Shown in pieces: positions 8,574 to 16,821 of a DNA stretch of 64,000 nt (within the stretch, counting starts at the first letter, position 1; every line of letters begins with the position of its first letter). The DNA lies in the NCBI GenBank assembly GCA_965276815.1, contig CBDIBE010000011.1, forward strand, positions 248,001 to 312,000, written 5' to 3'. The translations under genes were made by a program, and so were the position numbers. The DNA is from JAVVHH01 sp965276815. Lineage in GTDB: Bacteria; Pseudomonadota; Alphaproteobacteria; Acetobacterales; Acetobacteraceae. The notes beneath the pieces are model-generated. The model had not been told where the DNA came from and did not search any database. It was given only the letters and a program-made list of their open reading frames with translations.

Positions 8574-8589
8574 ATGTTATCTATAACAT
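8574..8589. promoter_or_regulatory. GntR/LacI-class operator palindrome
   Basis: ATGTTATCTATAACAT: arms ATGTTAT and ATAACAT are perfect complements around a 2-base centre. It matches the ATGTTA-N4-TAACAT pattern of E. coli gluconate repressor (GntR, a LacI-family protein) operators. It lies 33 bases upstream of the LacI gene start and 136 bases upstream of the ABC operon start, so one site could serve both divergent transcripts. Confidence 0.7.
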
Positions 8590-8724
8590 TTGTGGCTTGT
8601 CAAAGCGGCGGCGAAATCCGGCTTTCGGCAAATGCCATTGGCGTGGAACGGAGCTTCGAGTACAGGAACCATAAGCGCTGGGAGCGTCTGGGCCCGGGGC
8701 AGTCGATAACAGGAGGGGGATGCC

Positions 8725-9912
8725 ATGAACAGATTTTTGCCAAGGCGGACGGTGCTCGGGGCCGGCATGGCGGCGGCTGGCGCAGCTGCGCTTGGCGGCC
8801 GGGCCTTTGCGCAGGCCGCCAAGCCGAAATCGCCGCTGGCGATCAACATTGTGGATGTCGCCGGCAACTTAGCGCTGACTCAGAAGGCCTTCGAGAACTA
8901 CCGCCAGGCCAAGCCGGACATGGTCTCGCGCATGACTTTCACCAAAGCGACAGCCCCGGAACTGCCGTCGAAGCTTTTGGCGGAGCAACAGGCCCAGCGG
9001 CTGGATATCGACCTCGTGCTGACCGGGACGGACGCGCTCGCGGCCGGGATCGAGCAGAAGATCTGGGCCACAATGGTACCGGCGCACAATGCCGATCTGC
9101 CGGACTTGCAGAAGATCCTGCTTCCGGGCGCCGAGAAGATGCAGGGCCTCGCGCAAGGCCGAGGCGTCATCGTCTCCTATTGTCCCGGCGGGCCGTTGCT
9201 TGAATACATGCCGGACCAGGTCAAAACGCCGCCGGGTTCCGCGGACGAGCTGCTGGCGTTCACCAAGGCCAAACCGGGCCGATTCATGTATGCCCGCCCC
9301 GCCAACTCCGGCCCCGGCCGCGCTTTTCTGATGGGCCTGCCCTACATACTGGGCGACAGTAATCCGAAAGATCCGGTCAAGGGTTGGGACAAGACCTGGG
9401 CCTACCTCAAGGAGCTGGGTAACGGCATCGAATACTATCCGACCGGAACGGCTGCCGTGATGAAAGAGCTGGGCGACGGGACCATCGACATGATCGCCAC
9501 CATGACCGGGTGGGACATCAACCCGCGGGCGTTGGGGATCGTGCCGAAAGAGGCCAAGATCGCCACGATGAAGGGGTTCCACTTCATCGCCGACGCGCAC
9601 TACATGTGCGTGCCCGCCGGGCTCGACGCTGAGCGGATGGGCGTGCTGTTGGATTTGATGTCCTACATGCTCCAGCCGCCGCAGCAGGCGATCACTTATG
9701 ACGAAGGGTATTTCTACCCGGGTCCGGCCGTGCAAGGCGTCACCCTGTCCATGGCGCCGAAGGCCAGCCAGGAGGTGATCGCCACTTTCGGACGGCCCGA
9801 ATACGAGAAGATGCTCGCCGATACGCCGATCGACCTGCCGCTGGACGCGGGCCCGATGGTGCAGGCGTTCCGCATTTGGGACGAACAGATCGGCACGAAG
9901 AAGACCAAGTGA
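8725..9912 (+). CDS. ABC transporter substrate-binding protein, Tat-exported (polyamine/iron-type importer)
   Basis: A 395-residue extracellular solute-binding protein. The leader has the twin-arginine pattern RRTVLG at residues 7-12, a hydrophobic Ala/Gly core and a likely cleavage site after GRAFAQA, so it is probably exported folded. The mature protein has the type II fold signs of the PotD/AfuA class: an N-terminal strand LAINIVDVAGNL, and AVMKELGDGTIDMIATMTGWDIN where such proteins contact ligand. An excellent AGGAGGGGG ribosome site (8711-8719) precedes the ATG. It is the first gene of a four-gene importer divergent from a LacI-type regulator; the ligand is unknown. Confidence 0.82.
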   Translation: MNRFLPRRTVLGAGMAAAGAAALGGRAFAQAAKPKSPLAINIVDVAGNLALTQKAFENYRQAKPDMVSRMTFTKATAPELPSKLLAEQQAQRLDIDLVLTGTDALAAGIEQKIWATMVPAHNADLPDLQKILLPGAEKMQGLAQGRGVIVSYCPGGPLLEYMPDQVKTPPGSADELLAFTKAKPGRFMYARPANSGPGRAFLMGLPYILGDSNPKDPVKGWDKTWAYLKELGNGIEYYPTGTAAVMKELGDGTIDMIATMTGWDINPRALGIVPKEAKIATMKGFHFIADAHYMCVPAGLDAERMGVLLDLMSYMLQPPQQAITYDEGYFYPGPAVQGVTLSMAPKASQEVIATFGRPEYEKMLADTPIDLPLDAGPMVQAFRIWDEQIGTKKTK

Positions 9913-10970
9913 CTATCCACGCCGCCAATTTCCAGGAACTGCGGCTCGACCGGCTGAGCCGGCAGTTCGGGGTGGTGAATGCGCTGCGCGACGTCACGCT
10001 AACGATCAAACAGGGCGAGTTCATCGCCCTGCTCGGCCCTTCCGGCTGCGGCAAGTCGACGACGCTGAACTGCATCGCCGGGTTGCTGCCGGCGACGGGG
10101 GGTGGGATTTGGCTGGACGACCGGCGGATCGACACGCTGCGGCCGGAGCAACGTGGCTTCGGCATGGTGTTCCAGAATTACGCGCTGTTTCCGCACATGA
10201 ATGTGCGGCGCAATGTCGGCTTCGGGCTGATGATGCAGCGCGTGCCCAAGGCGGAGGCGGCGCGCCGGGTCAATGAGGCGATCGCCCTCGTGCGGCTGCA
10301 GGGGCAGGAGCACAAGCTGCCCGGGCAGCTCTCCGGCGGCCAGCAGCAGCGCGTGGCGATCGCGCGGGCGATCGTGATCGAGCCGCCGCTGGTGCTGATG
10401 GACGAGCCGCTGTCGAACCTCGATGCCAAGCTGCGCCTGGAGATGCGGGCGGAGATCCGCCGCATTCACGCGACGCTGGGCGCGACCACGATCTACGTGA
10501 CCCACGACCAGGAAGAGGCGCTGTCGCTGGCCGACCGGATCGTGGTGCTGCGGGATGGGGTGATCCGCCAGGTCGGCGTGCCGGAGGATCTGTTTGCGCG
10601 GCCGGCCCATCTAGATGTCGCTGAATTCATGGGATTCCGCAACCGGATCACGGGGGTCGTCGACCGGGTCGCGAACGGGCAGGCGCATGTCCGGGTCAAC
10701 GGCGTCCAGCTCTCAGGCCGCATGCAGGAGCCGGTCGCCGACGGCAGCCAGGCGGTGCTGGCGGTGCGGCCCGATGACCTGGTCGCCGAGCCCGGCGGGG
10801 AGCTGGAGGCAACCGTGGTGTCGAGCGAGTTCCGCGGCAACGACTTCACCGGCTTCGCGCGGATGGCGGACGGGACCGAGCTGGTGTTCACCGCGCCCCG
10901 CAGCGCCCCGCCGGGCAGCGCCGTGCGGCTCAGGGCCGATCCCGAGCGGGCGCTGGTGTATCCCGGATGA
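9909..10970 (+). CDS. ABC transporter ATP-binding protein, PotA/FbpC type
   Basis: A 353-residue ATPase. It shows Walker A GPSGCGKST, Q-loop VFQNYALFPHM, signature LSGGQQQRVAIARAI, Walker B LVLMDEPLSNLD, and an H-loop His in YVTHDQEEALSLADR. A C-terminal TOBE-type domain follows from about residue 250 (VRPDDLVAEPG...). I place the start at GTG 9909, which overlaps the binding-protein stop (GTGA), rather than at the upstream ATG 9876 inside that gene. This gives the normal N-terminus for the family and the same 4-base overlap seen at the next junction. Confidence 0.87.
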   Translation: MTIHAANFQELRLDRLSRQFGVVNALRDVTLTIKQGEFIALLGPSGCGKSTTLNCIAGLLPATGGGIWLDDRRIDTLRPEQRGFGMVFQNYALFPHMNVRRNVGFGLMMQRVPKAEAARRVNEAIALVRLQGQEHKLPGQLSGGQQQRVAIARAIVIEPPLVLMDEPLSNLDAKLRLEMRAEIRRIHATLGATTIYVTHDQEEALSLADRIVVLRDGVIRQVGVPEDLFARPAHLDVAEFMGFRNRITGVVDRVANGQAHVRVNGVQLSGRMQEPVADGSQAVLAVRPDDLVAEPGGELEATVVSSEFRGNDFTGFARMADGTELVFTAPRSAPPGSAVRLRADPERALVYPG

Positions 10971-11881
10971 ACGCCCCGTTTGCGCCGCCTGATATCTACC
11001 GGATGCGGATGACGCTCTCGCAGCGTCTGGCGGTGCGTGGGCTGGACGGGTTGACTTTGCTGGCGCTCCCGGCGGCGCTCTTCCTGGCCGCCACCTTCGT
11101 CTATCCGTTCATCTATGGCCTCGTGTTGTCATTTCACCCGCAGAAGGGTGGCAACTGGCTCGCCAACTACGCCAATTTCTTCTCCGACCCGTTCCTATAC
11201 CAGACCATCGGCACGACGCTGTGGCTGTCGATCCCGGTCACGCTAGTAAATCTGTTCCTGGCAGTGCCGATCGCCTTCCGCGTGCGGCTGATGCGGCGGC
11301 AGCGGCTGCTGACCACCATCCTCGTGGTGCCGATCACCCTGGGAACCGTGCTGGTGGCCGAGGGATTGCTGAATTATCTGGGCCCGCAGGGCTGGTTCAA
11401 CCGGACGCTGATGGCATTCGGGCTGATCAGTTCGCCCATTCGCCTGATCCATAATTATTGGGGCGTCTTCCTCTCGCTCCTAATCACCGGGTTTCCGTTC
11501 ACCTTCCTGCTGACCCTTTCTTACCTCACCGGCGTCGACCCGGCGCTCGAACAAGCCGCCGCGACCCTCGGCGCCGGATCGAGCCAGCGGTTCCGGCACG
11601 TGTTGCTGCCGCTGTTGTTCCCTGGGTTGGCGATCACCTTCTGCCTGTCCTTCGTGCAAGCCTTTGCGGTGTTTCCGTCGGCGATCCTGCTGGGGGCGCC
11701 GGCCGGCCCGACGCGGGTGATCTCGATCGCGGCCTATCAGGCGGCGTTCGAGCAATATGACTACTCGCTGGCCTCGGCCATCGCGATGCTGATGGGGGCG
11801 GTGGAGTTGGTGATCGTGGTCATCGTGCTGGGCGGGCGCGGGTTGCTTTATCGCGGCCCCGCGGGTGGCGGGAAAGGCTGA
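10967..11881 (+). CDS. ABC transporter permease, PotB type
   Basis: A 304-residue inner-membrane protein with six or seven hydrophobic segments. It has the binding-protein-dependent transport EAA loop (EQAAATLGAGSSQRFRHVLLPLLFPG, about residues 196-221) that docks on the ATPase. It starts inside the last codons of the ATPase gene (ATGA) and ends in TGATG shared with the second permease. The N-terminal cytoplasmic stretch (to about residue 22) is followed by the first span LTLLALPAALFLAATFVYPF. It pairs with the next gene to form a heterodimeric channel. Confidence 0.86.
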   Translation: MNAPFAPPDIYRMRMTLSQRLAVRGLDGLTLLALPAALFLAATFVYPFIYGLVLSFHPQKGGNWLANYANFFSDPFLYQTIGTTLWLSIPVTLVNLFLAVPIAFRVRLMRRQRLLTTILVVPITLGTVLVAEGLLNYLGPQGWFNRTLMAFGLISSPIRLIHNYWGVFLSLLITGFPFTFLLTLSYLTGVDPALEQAAATLGAGSSQRFRHVLLPLLFPGLAITFCLSFVQAFAVFPSAILLGAPAGPTRVISIAAYQAAFEQYDYSLASAIAMLMGAVELVIVVIVLGGRGLLYRGPAGGGKG

Positions 11882-12711
11882 TGCAGCGCACATGGGGCGA
11901 GCGGCTGTGGTCGGCCGCGGTGTGGATCGTCGTTTGGTTCTTCCTGCTCAACCTGGTGGCGATGATTGCGACAGTGGTCGTGGACTCGTTCGCCACGCGC
12001 TGGCTGCGGAGCTGGCTGCCGCAGGGCTGGACCACGAGCTGGTATGGCTCGGCGTGGGACGAGTTCCAGCTCGGCGACGTGCTGACGGTGACGTTCGAGA
12101 TCGTGTTCCTGGTGGTGCTGATCTCGGGCCTGATCGGAGTGCCGGCGGCCTATGCGCTGGCAAGGCGGAATTTTCCGGGCAAGCAGGCGGTGATGCTGCT
12201 GTTCCTGATCCCGCTGCTGGTGCCGCCGATCACCTACGGTATCCCGCTGGCGACAGTGCTGTATCAGACGGGGCTGGCCGGGTCGATGTCGGGGGTGATC
12301 GTGGCCAATCTGGTGCCGACGATCCCGTTCGTGATCCTGGTAATGATCCCGTTCGTCGAGCAGATCGATCCGCGGATCGAGGCGGCGGCGCGCGTGTTCG
12401 GCGCGAACACGCTGCGGCTCTTCGTGCATGTGCTGATCCCGCTGCTGCTGCCCGGCGTGCTGGCGGCGCTGCTGCTGGTGCTGGTGCGGACGATCGCGAT
12501 GTTCGAGCTGACGTTCCTGACGGCGGGGCCGACCAGCCAGACGCTGGTGGTGGCGCTGTACTACGCGGTGTTTGCAGCCGGCGTGCGGGCGGTGCAGTCG
12601 ATCGACGCGATGGCGGTGGTCTACATGGTCACCACGCTGATCTGGCTGCTGATCGCGCTGCGGTTCGTCAATCCAACGCAGATCGTGGGACGCGCAAAGC
12701 GGGCCACTTGA
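11881..12711 (+). CDS. ABC transporter permease, PotC type
   Basis: A 276-residue inner-membrane protein with about six spans and a clear EAA loop (EAAARVFGANTLRLFVHVLIPLLLPG). It is the second permease of the importer and the last gene of the operon. The start ATG shares a base with the previous stop. A periplasmic loop between spans 1 and 2 (residues about 38-58) is Trp-rich (RSWLPQGWTTSWYGSAWDE), as in PotC-like subunits. No clear terminator follows; the convergent copper-protein gene ends only 10 bases away. Confidence 0.86.
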   Translation: MQRTWGERLWSAAVWIVVWFFLLNLVAMIATVVVDSFATRWLRSWLPQGWTTSWYGSAWDEFQLGDVLTVTFEIVFLVVLISGLIGVPAAYALARRNFPGKQAVMLLFLIPLLVPPITYGIPLATVLYQTGLAGSMSGVIVANLVPTIPFVILVMIPFVEQIDPRIEAAARVFGANTLRLFVHVLIPLLLPGVLAALLLVLVRTIAMFELTFLTAGPTSQTLVVALYYAVFAAGVRAVQSIDAMAVVYMVTTLIWLLIALRFVNPTQIVGRAKRAT

Positions 12712-12721
12712 TGTTTCCGGG

Positions 12722-13165
12722 TTAGCGGGCGGCGGTGGGCGCGATGGCGCCGACACCTTGGATCGTTGCCGTGACATCGACAGGGGCCGAGTCGGCGAAG
12801 GTCAGGTGGAGCGGAATGGTCTGGCCGGCCCTGAGCGGATGGGCGAGACCCGTCAGCATCACGTGGAAGCCGCCGGGGCCCAGCACGATGGGCTGGTTGG
12901 CCGGCAACATGATGCCTGGGGTCTCGCGCATGCTCATCACGCCGTTCTGCACGTTCATCTCTTGCACCTCGGCCTTTGCAGCGGCGGGGGTGGAGACCCC
13001 GGTGAACTGGTCGGCTGTCGGCGCGCGCAGCGTCATGTAGACCGCGCCGACCTCGGCGCCGGGCGGGGTCGCGCGGGCCCAGGCGTTCGTGACCATCACC
13101 GTGGCGTTCTGCGCCTGCGCGGCTGTGGTCAGCAGAATGGTGGTCAACACGGCGACACGGATCAT
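12722..13165 (-). CDS. PCu(A)C-family periplasmic copper chaperone-like protein, altered metal site
   Basis: A 147-residue secreted protein. The start at 13165 follows AAGGAG at 6-base spacing and gives a standard signal peptide (MIRVAVLTTILLTTAAQAQ). The longer upstream frame is discarded. The mature part is a PCu(A)C cupredoxin-like fold: AWARATPPGAEVGAVYMTLR, EMNVQNGVMSMRE and GGFHVMLTGL. The family's Cu(I) ligands follow H-(M)-x10-M-x21-H-x-M. Here the second half is intact (M77/M79, H101, M103), but the first His is Gln68 (VQEM). Relatives deliver copper to the CuA site of cytochrome oxidase. Copper affinity may be reduced here, or an N-terminal His absent from this copy may be supplied by another protein. 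Confidence 0.85.
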   Translation of the reverse strand: MIRVAVLTTILLTTAAQAQNATVMVTNAWARATPPGAEVGAVYMTLRAPTADQFTGVSTPAAAKAEVQEMNVQNGVMSMRETPGIMLPANQPIVLGPGGFHVMLTGLAHPLRAGQTIPLHLTFADSAPVDVTATIQGVGAIAPTAAR

Positions 13166-13273
13166 AGTAGCTCCTTCCCGAGGTCGGGGCGACCGAGATA
13201 GAGCAACGTCGCCCTGATTGGAATCGCGACAGCGATGCCCGTCATGCGACAAAGTTGCTCGCCAGCCAAATCG

Positions 13274-13315
13274 CTAGACCGCCGCCCTGACACAGTCAGG
13301 GCGGTAGCGGTCTAG
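13274..13315. terminator. Palindromic hairpin of the CTAGACC...GGTCTAG family
   Basis: Outer arms CTAGACCGC (13274-13282) and GCGGTCTAG (13307-13315) enclose inner arms GCCCTGAC (13284-13291) and GTCAGGGC (13295-13302), with a 3-base loop. It sits five bases past the 2OG-oxygenase stop, so it probably terminates the minus-strand operon. No T-run is visible. Related palindromes occur at 44614-44657 and 44673-44718. Confidence 0.65.
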
Positions 13316-13319
13316 ACCC

Positions 13320-14021
13320 TCAGCGCGCGTCGTGGAAGATCACCCCGAGCGTGTGCCGCCGTCCCGTGCGCAGCCGGCTGACGCCGTGCCGCATGGTGAC
13401 CCGGTAAACGCCGCGCGACCCCTGCACGGGCCGCTGGTTCACGGCGAAGATGACCCCCTCCCCTTGGCGCAGCGCGACCACCTCGGCGCGCGACTGCATG
13501 CGCGGGCGCTGCTCGGTCAGCACGAATTCTCCTCCGGTAAAATCGTCGCCGGGGCGGCTGAGCAGGAAGGCGATTTGCAGCGGGAAGTGCAGATCGCCGT
13601 AGAGGTCCTGGTGCAGGCAGTTGTAGTCGCCGGACCCGTATTGGAGGAGCAGCGGCGTGGGCCGGGTCTGGCCGGCTTCGTGGCAGCGCGCCAGGAAGGC
13701 TTCGTGCTCGGCCGGGAAACGGCCGGGCCGGCCGAGCGCCGATTGCCACCGATTGGCGATCTCGGAAAGCCGCGGATATAGCGTACGGCGCAGCGCTTGA
13801 ACCAAAATTGGCATCGGGTGGGCGTAGTATTTGTATTCGCCCTGGCCGAACCCGTGGCGCGCCATGATGATGTGCGACCGGAACAGCCAAGCGTCCGGAT
13901 AGCCGGCGGCCAGCGCCTCGCACTCGTCAGGTGTGAGCAAGACGCCGGTGGTCGCGCAACCTCGTGCGTCGAGCGCCGCTTCGATCGTTTGCCAGTCCAG
14001 CGCTGCCACTCGTGCGTCCAT
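13320..14021 (-). CDS. 2-oxoglutarate/Fe(II)-dependent oxygenase
   Basis: A 233-residue cytoplasmic protein with the prolyl-4-hydroxylase-type double-stranded beta helix. The Fe(II) facial triad is visible as H137-Q-D139 (NCLHQDLYGD) and H212 (MRHGVSR), with the 2-oxoglutarate-binding Arg expected in RTGRRHTLGVIFHDA near 219-222. The N-terminal 100 residues (TPDECEALAAGYPDAWLFRSHIIMARHGFGQGEYKYY) resemble a bacterial 2OG-Fe(II) family of about 230-250 residues with no firmly assigned substrate. It is last in a run with the flavoenzyme pair upstream (56-base gap), which may point to an imino-acid substrate. That link is inference. Confidence 0.8.
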   Translation of the reverse strand: MDARVAALDWQTIEAALDARGCATTGVLLTPDECEALAAGYPDAWLFRSHIIMARHGFGQGEYKYYAHPMPILVQALRRTLYPRLSEIANRWQSALGRPGRFPAEHEAFLARCHEAGQTRPTPLLLQYGSGDYNCLHQDLYGDLHFPLQIAFLLSRPGDDFTGGEFVLTEQRPRMQSRAEVVALRQGEGVIFAVNQRPVQGSRGVYRVTMRHGVSRLRTGRRHTLGVIFHDAR

Positions 14022-14077
14022 GCCGCTCTATCTACGCGCGGCGAGGCGCCCCGGCACTCCGGCCCTTGCGGTCATAT

Positions 14078-15220
14078 TCAGGCGTTGGACAGCGCCCGCC
14101 AGCCCTGGACATCCTGCCAGTCCGCCTCCAGCCCGGCGAAACGCCCCAGGCTCACCGTGGCGAGGTCGGCGAAGTCGCAATGTCCCTGTGTCACGAGTTG
14201 CTGCACCGCGTGCCCGGTCGCTGGCGACAGCCCGAATCCAATGCTGGACATGCTGCACAGCACGACGTTTTCCGGTGTGGTCAGACGCTCGATCACCGGG
14301 CGGCCATCAGGGGTAACCTCGACGATGCCGCCCCAACTGCGGATCACCCGCGCATGGGCGGCGCGGGGGAACATCTCCGCCAGGCGGGCGGCCATGAACA
14401 TGGCAAGCGGGGTCGAGGAGCGCGGTGGCGGGTCGTCGCCTTCCTCTAGCCATTCATGCGGGCCGCCGCCATAAGCAAGGTTCCCGCGCATTGTCTGCCG
14501 GCCGTAGAGGCCGTTGCCGTCGATGCCGCCAATCGGCATCAGCGGCAACGGTTCGGTGACGATCATCTCCGCGCGGGCACGGACCATTGGCACCTGAATG
14601 CCGAGCATCGCGGCGAGGCGCGCCGTGCCGGGCCCGGCCGCCAGCACGAGCGAGTCGCAACCGAACTCGCCGCGGCTAGTGCGCACACCGGTGACCCGGC
14701 CGCCGGAATGGTCGATGCCGAGCACTTCGGTGTGCTGCATGAGCCGGCCGCCGTGGTCTTGCACCGCCCAGGCGTAGCCCTGGACCGTGCGGTGCGGGTT
14801 GGCATGGCCGCCGAACTTGTAGAGGTAGCCGCCGACAATGCCGTCGCCGCAGAGCGGAACCATGGCGCGCAAGGCGTCGGCGTCGAGCTTTTCGGCTTCA
14901 AAGCCGTAGCGGGCGGCGTTGCGGACGGCACGGCTGCCGAGTTCGAGTTGCCTTGGGGTGACCGCGATGCGGATGCGGCCGGGCTGCCACTCGGTGGGGT
15001 AGCCGAGCAGTTCGTCCATCTGCGGCCAGAGGCGCTGCTCTTCGGCGAAAAGCGGGCTAAAATGGTGGGTGCAGCCGCCGCCATTGCGCCCAGATGCTTC
15101 CCAGGCTGCGATGCCGCGATCGAGCACGAGGACATCCACCCCATCGCGGGCGAGCCACCAGGCGGCGGACAGGCCCGACGCGCCGGCGCCGATGACGATG
15201 ACGGACGCGCCGGTGCTCAT
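14078..15220 (-). CDS. FAD-dependent oxidoreductase, DAO family (HcnC/sarcosine-oxidase-beta-like)
   Basis: A 380-residue flavoprotein. It begins with the dinucleotide motif VIVIGAGASGLSAAWWLARDG (G-x-G-x-x-G at about residues 12-17) and an ASGRNGGG stretch, typical of the D-amino-acid-oxidase fold. The C-terminal SSIGFGLSPATGHAVQQLV is the second FAD-contact segment. I start at ATG 15220, whose first bases overlap the previous gene's TGA; the longer upstream frame is an artefact. It pairs with the Bfd-domain flavoprotein upstream, as in hydrogen cyanide synthase (HcnB/HcnC), octopine/nopaline oxidase and D-hydroxyproline dehydrogenase. The substrate amine or imino acid is unknown. Confidence 0.83.
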   Translation of the reverse strand: MSTGASVIVIGAGASGLSAAWWLARDGVDVLVLDRGIAAWEASGRNGGGCTHHFSPLFAEEQRLWPQMDELLGYPTEWQPGRIRIAVTPRQLELGSRAVRNAARYGFEAEKLDADALRAMVPLCGDGIVGGYLYKFGGHANPHRTVQGYAWAVQDHGGRLMQHTEVLGIDHSGGRVTGVRTSRGEFGCDSLVLAAGPGTARLAAMLGIQVPMVRARAEMIVTEPLPLMPIGGIDGNGLYGRQTMRGNLAYGGGPHEWLEEGDDPPPRSSTPLAMFMAARLAEMFPRAAHARVIRSWGGIVEVTPDGRPVIERLTTPENVVLCSMSSIGFGLSPATGHAVQQLVTQGHCDFADLATVSLGRFAGLEADWQDVQGWRALSNA

Positions 15221-16755
15221 GGCAGGGGCTCGCTGTCGGGATCGCGCGGTCTGCCGGCGGAGGTGTAGCCCTCCGCGACCTCCCAGAACGGCATGTATTG
15301 CGGGTAATGGCCGAGCCAGACATCCCAGCCGGCGCGCATCTCGGCGGTCTCCTCGAAGGTTCGGGAAAGGCGGAGCGGCAGCGGGCGAACTGGGGCGCGA
15401 TGGGTGGCGAGCGGGACGGCGCCCAGCGGCTCGCCGGAGCCGAGCGCCAGAAGACAGGCGACCTGTTCGCGGCACCGCCTGCCCTGGCAGACGCCCATGC
15501 CGGCGCGGGTAAGTCGCTTGACCTGGTCGGGGTTGGGCGGCCCTTCCCCGAGCAGCGCGCGCAGGCTGGTGTCGTTGCGCGGACGCATGGTGGCGTTGAG
15601 GTAGCGTGGGGGGCGGACTTCGAGGATCTCGCGCGCGGTGACTTCCTCGCAACGGCAGACATAGGGACCGTCGCCGCCTTCCACGGTCAGCGCCTTGACC
15701 CAGGCCAGGCGATAGGCGGCGAGATCGGCGGGGCCGTCGGGCGCGGAGCCGCCGGGCTCGGCGGCGACGGCGCGCTTGGCTTCGGCTTCGGCGATAGCCG
15801 GGTCGGCCGATTTGGCGGGCCAGGTGCCGGCACAGTCGCCGACCGCGCAGGCGAAGGGCTGCGAGGTCTGGCCGGAAGCGTCGAGCACGGGGACGTAGCC
15901 GCCGCGCGCCGGGTCAAAGGTCATGCCGCAGCCGAGCGAGTCCAGAAGCTCGATCACCGGGATGGCGGCAATGCCGAGTAGGACGGTGTCGCACTCGATG
16001 CGGCGGATTTCGTCGCCGATCGCCACAACCAGCGCCTCCACCCCGTCCAGGCCGCCCTCGGCGCGGAGCACGCGGCAGTTGGTCAGGACTTCGGCGCCCG
16101 TAGCGAGTGACGATCCGGCCACCTCGATCACGGCCGCGATCTCGACGCCCAAGCTGCGCGCTGCCGCGATCGCCTCGGCGCCGGAGCCAAGCAGCACCGC
16201 GCGGCGCGACTCCAGGGCGCCTAGCGCCGCCAATTGCGCGGCGGCCTGGACGCCCATCACGCCGGGGAGTTCCCAGCCGGGGAATGCCACGCCCATGTCG
16301 CGGCAACCGGCCGCGACGATGACGCGGTCGAAGCCGAGCATCGCCGCCCCCTCCCCGTCCGACAGCCCGGCCACCGGCCCCGGCAGCCAGCCCACCGACG
16401 GGCCGTTCGCATAAAGCCCCCAGCATGCGGTGCCGAGCCGAACGTCGACCCCGGCCTCGATCGCCGTCTCCAGCCCTGGCCGCGCGGCGAGCAGCGCCTC
16501 CAGCATGGCGTTGCGGTTGCGCGCCGCGCCCGAGGTTCGGCCACCGTAGAAGTGCGGGATGTCCTCGGCCATGGTCTCTGCCGGGACTGGGTTCTCGTCA
16601 ACAAGGACCACCGAGAGCCCGCGCTGGCGGCCCTCGAGCGCCGCGGCGAGCCCGGCCGGTCCGGCGCCGACGACGAGTAGGTCGGTGCGCTCGGGCAACG
16701 GCAGCCGGGCGGCGGCGGTGCTGGCCGGGTCGATGTTTCGGGGTATGTTGTTCAT
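15217..16755 (-). CDS. NAD(P)/FAD-dependent oxidoreductase with Bfd-type [2Fe-2S] domain (HcnB-like)
   Basis: About 512 residues. The N-terminal pyridine-nucleotide-disulfide-like FAD domain has LLVVGAGPAGLAAALEG. A second Rossmann motif is AVLLGSGAEAIAAARSLG. From about residue 380 there is a cysteine-rich domain with YVCRCEEV and GVCQGRRC, the four Cys of a Bfd-like [2Fe-2S] cluster. This architecture is the alpha-type subunit of HcnB/OoxA and hydroxyproline dehydrogenase-like complexes, which pass electrons from an amine-oxidising partner (next gene, 4-base overlap). The usual small ferredoxin-like HcnA subunit is not found nearby. The start at 16755 is chosen because the FAD motif then lies near residue 30; the ATG at 16809 is possible. 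Confidence 0.82.
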   Translation of the reverse strand: MNNIPRNIDPASTAAARLPLPERTDLLVVGAGPAGLAAALEGRQRGLSVVLVDENPVPAETMAEDIPHFYGGRTSGAARNRNAMLEALLAARPGLETAIEAGVDVRLGTACWGLYANGPSVGWLPGPVAGLSDGEGAAMLGFDRVIVAAGCRDMGVAFPGWELPGVMGVQAAAQLAALGALESRRAVLLGSGAEAIAAARSLGVEIAAVIEVAGSSLATGAEVLTNCRVLRAEGGLDGVEALVVAIGDEIRRIECDTVLLGIAAIPVIELLDSLGCGMTFDPARGGYVPVLDASGQTSQPFACAVGDCAGTWPAKSADPAIAEAEAKRAVAAEPGGSAPDGPADLAAYRLAWVKALTVEGGDGPYVCRCEEVTAREILEVRPPRYLNATMRPRNDTSLRALLGEGPPNPDQVKRLTRAGMGVCQGRRCREQVACLLALGSGEPLGAVPLATHRAPVRPLPLRLSRTFEETAEMRAGWDVWLGHYPQYMPFWEVAEGYTSAGRPRDPDSEPLP

Positions 16756-16821
16756 GCACTTGCGTCCGATCGGGCGAGGAATGAGGCGCCGGGACCGTTC
16801 GCACGTCAAGGCAGCCGCGAT

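Noticed and set aside
14078..15652. A fused 524-codon version of the HcnC-like flavoenzyme
   Set aside because: The first 144 codons are a shadow of the preceding Bfd-domain gene. The FAD motif starts just after ATG 15220.
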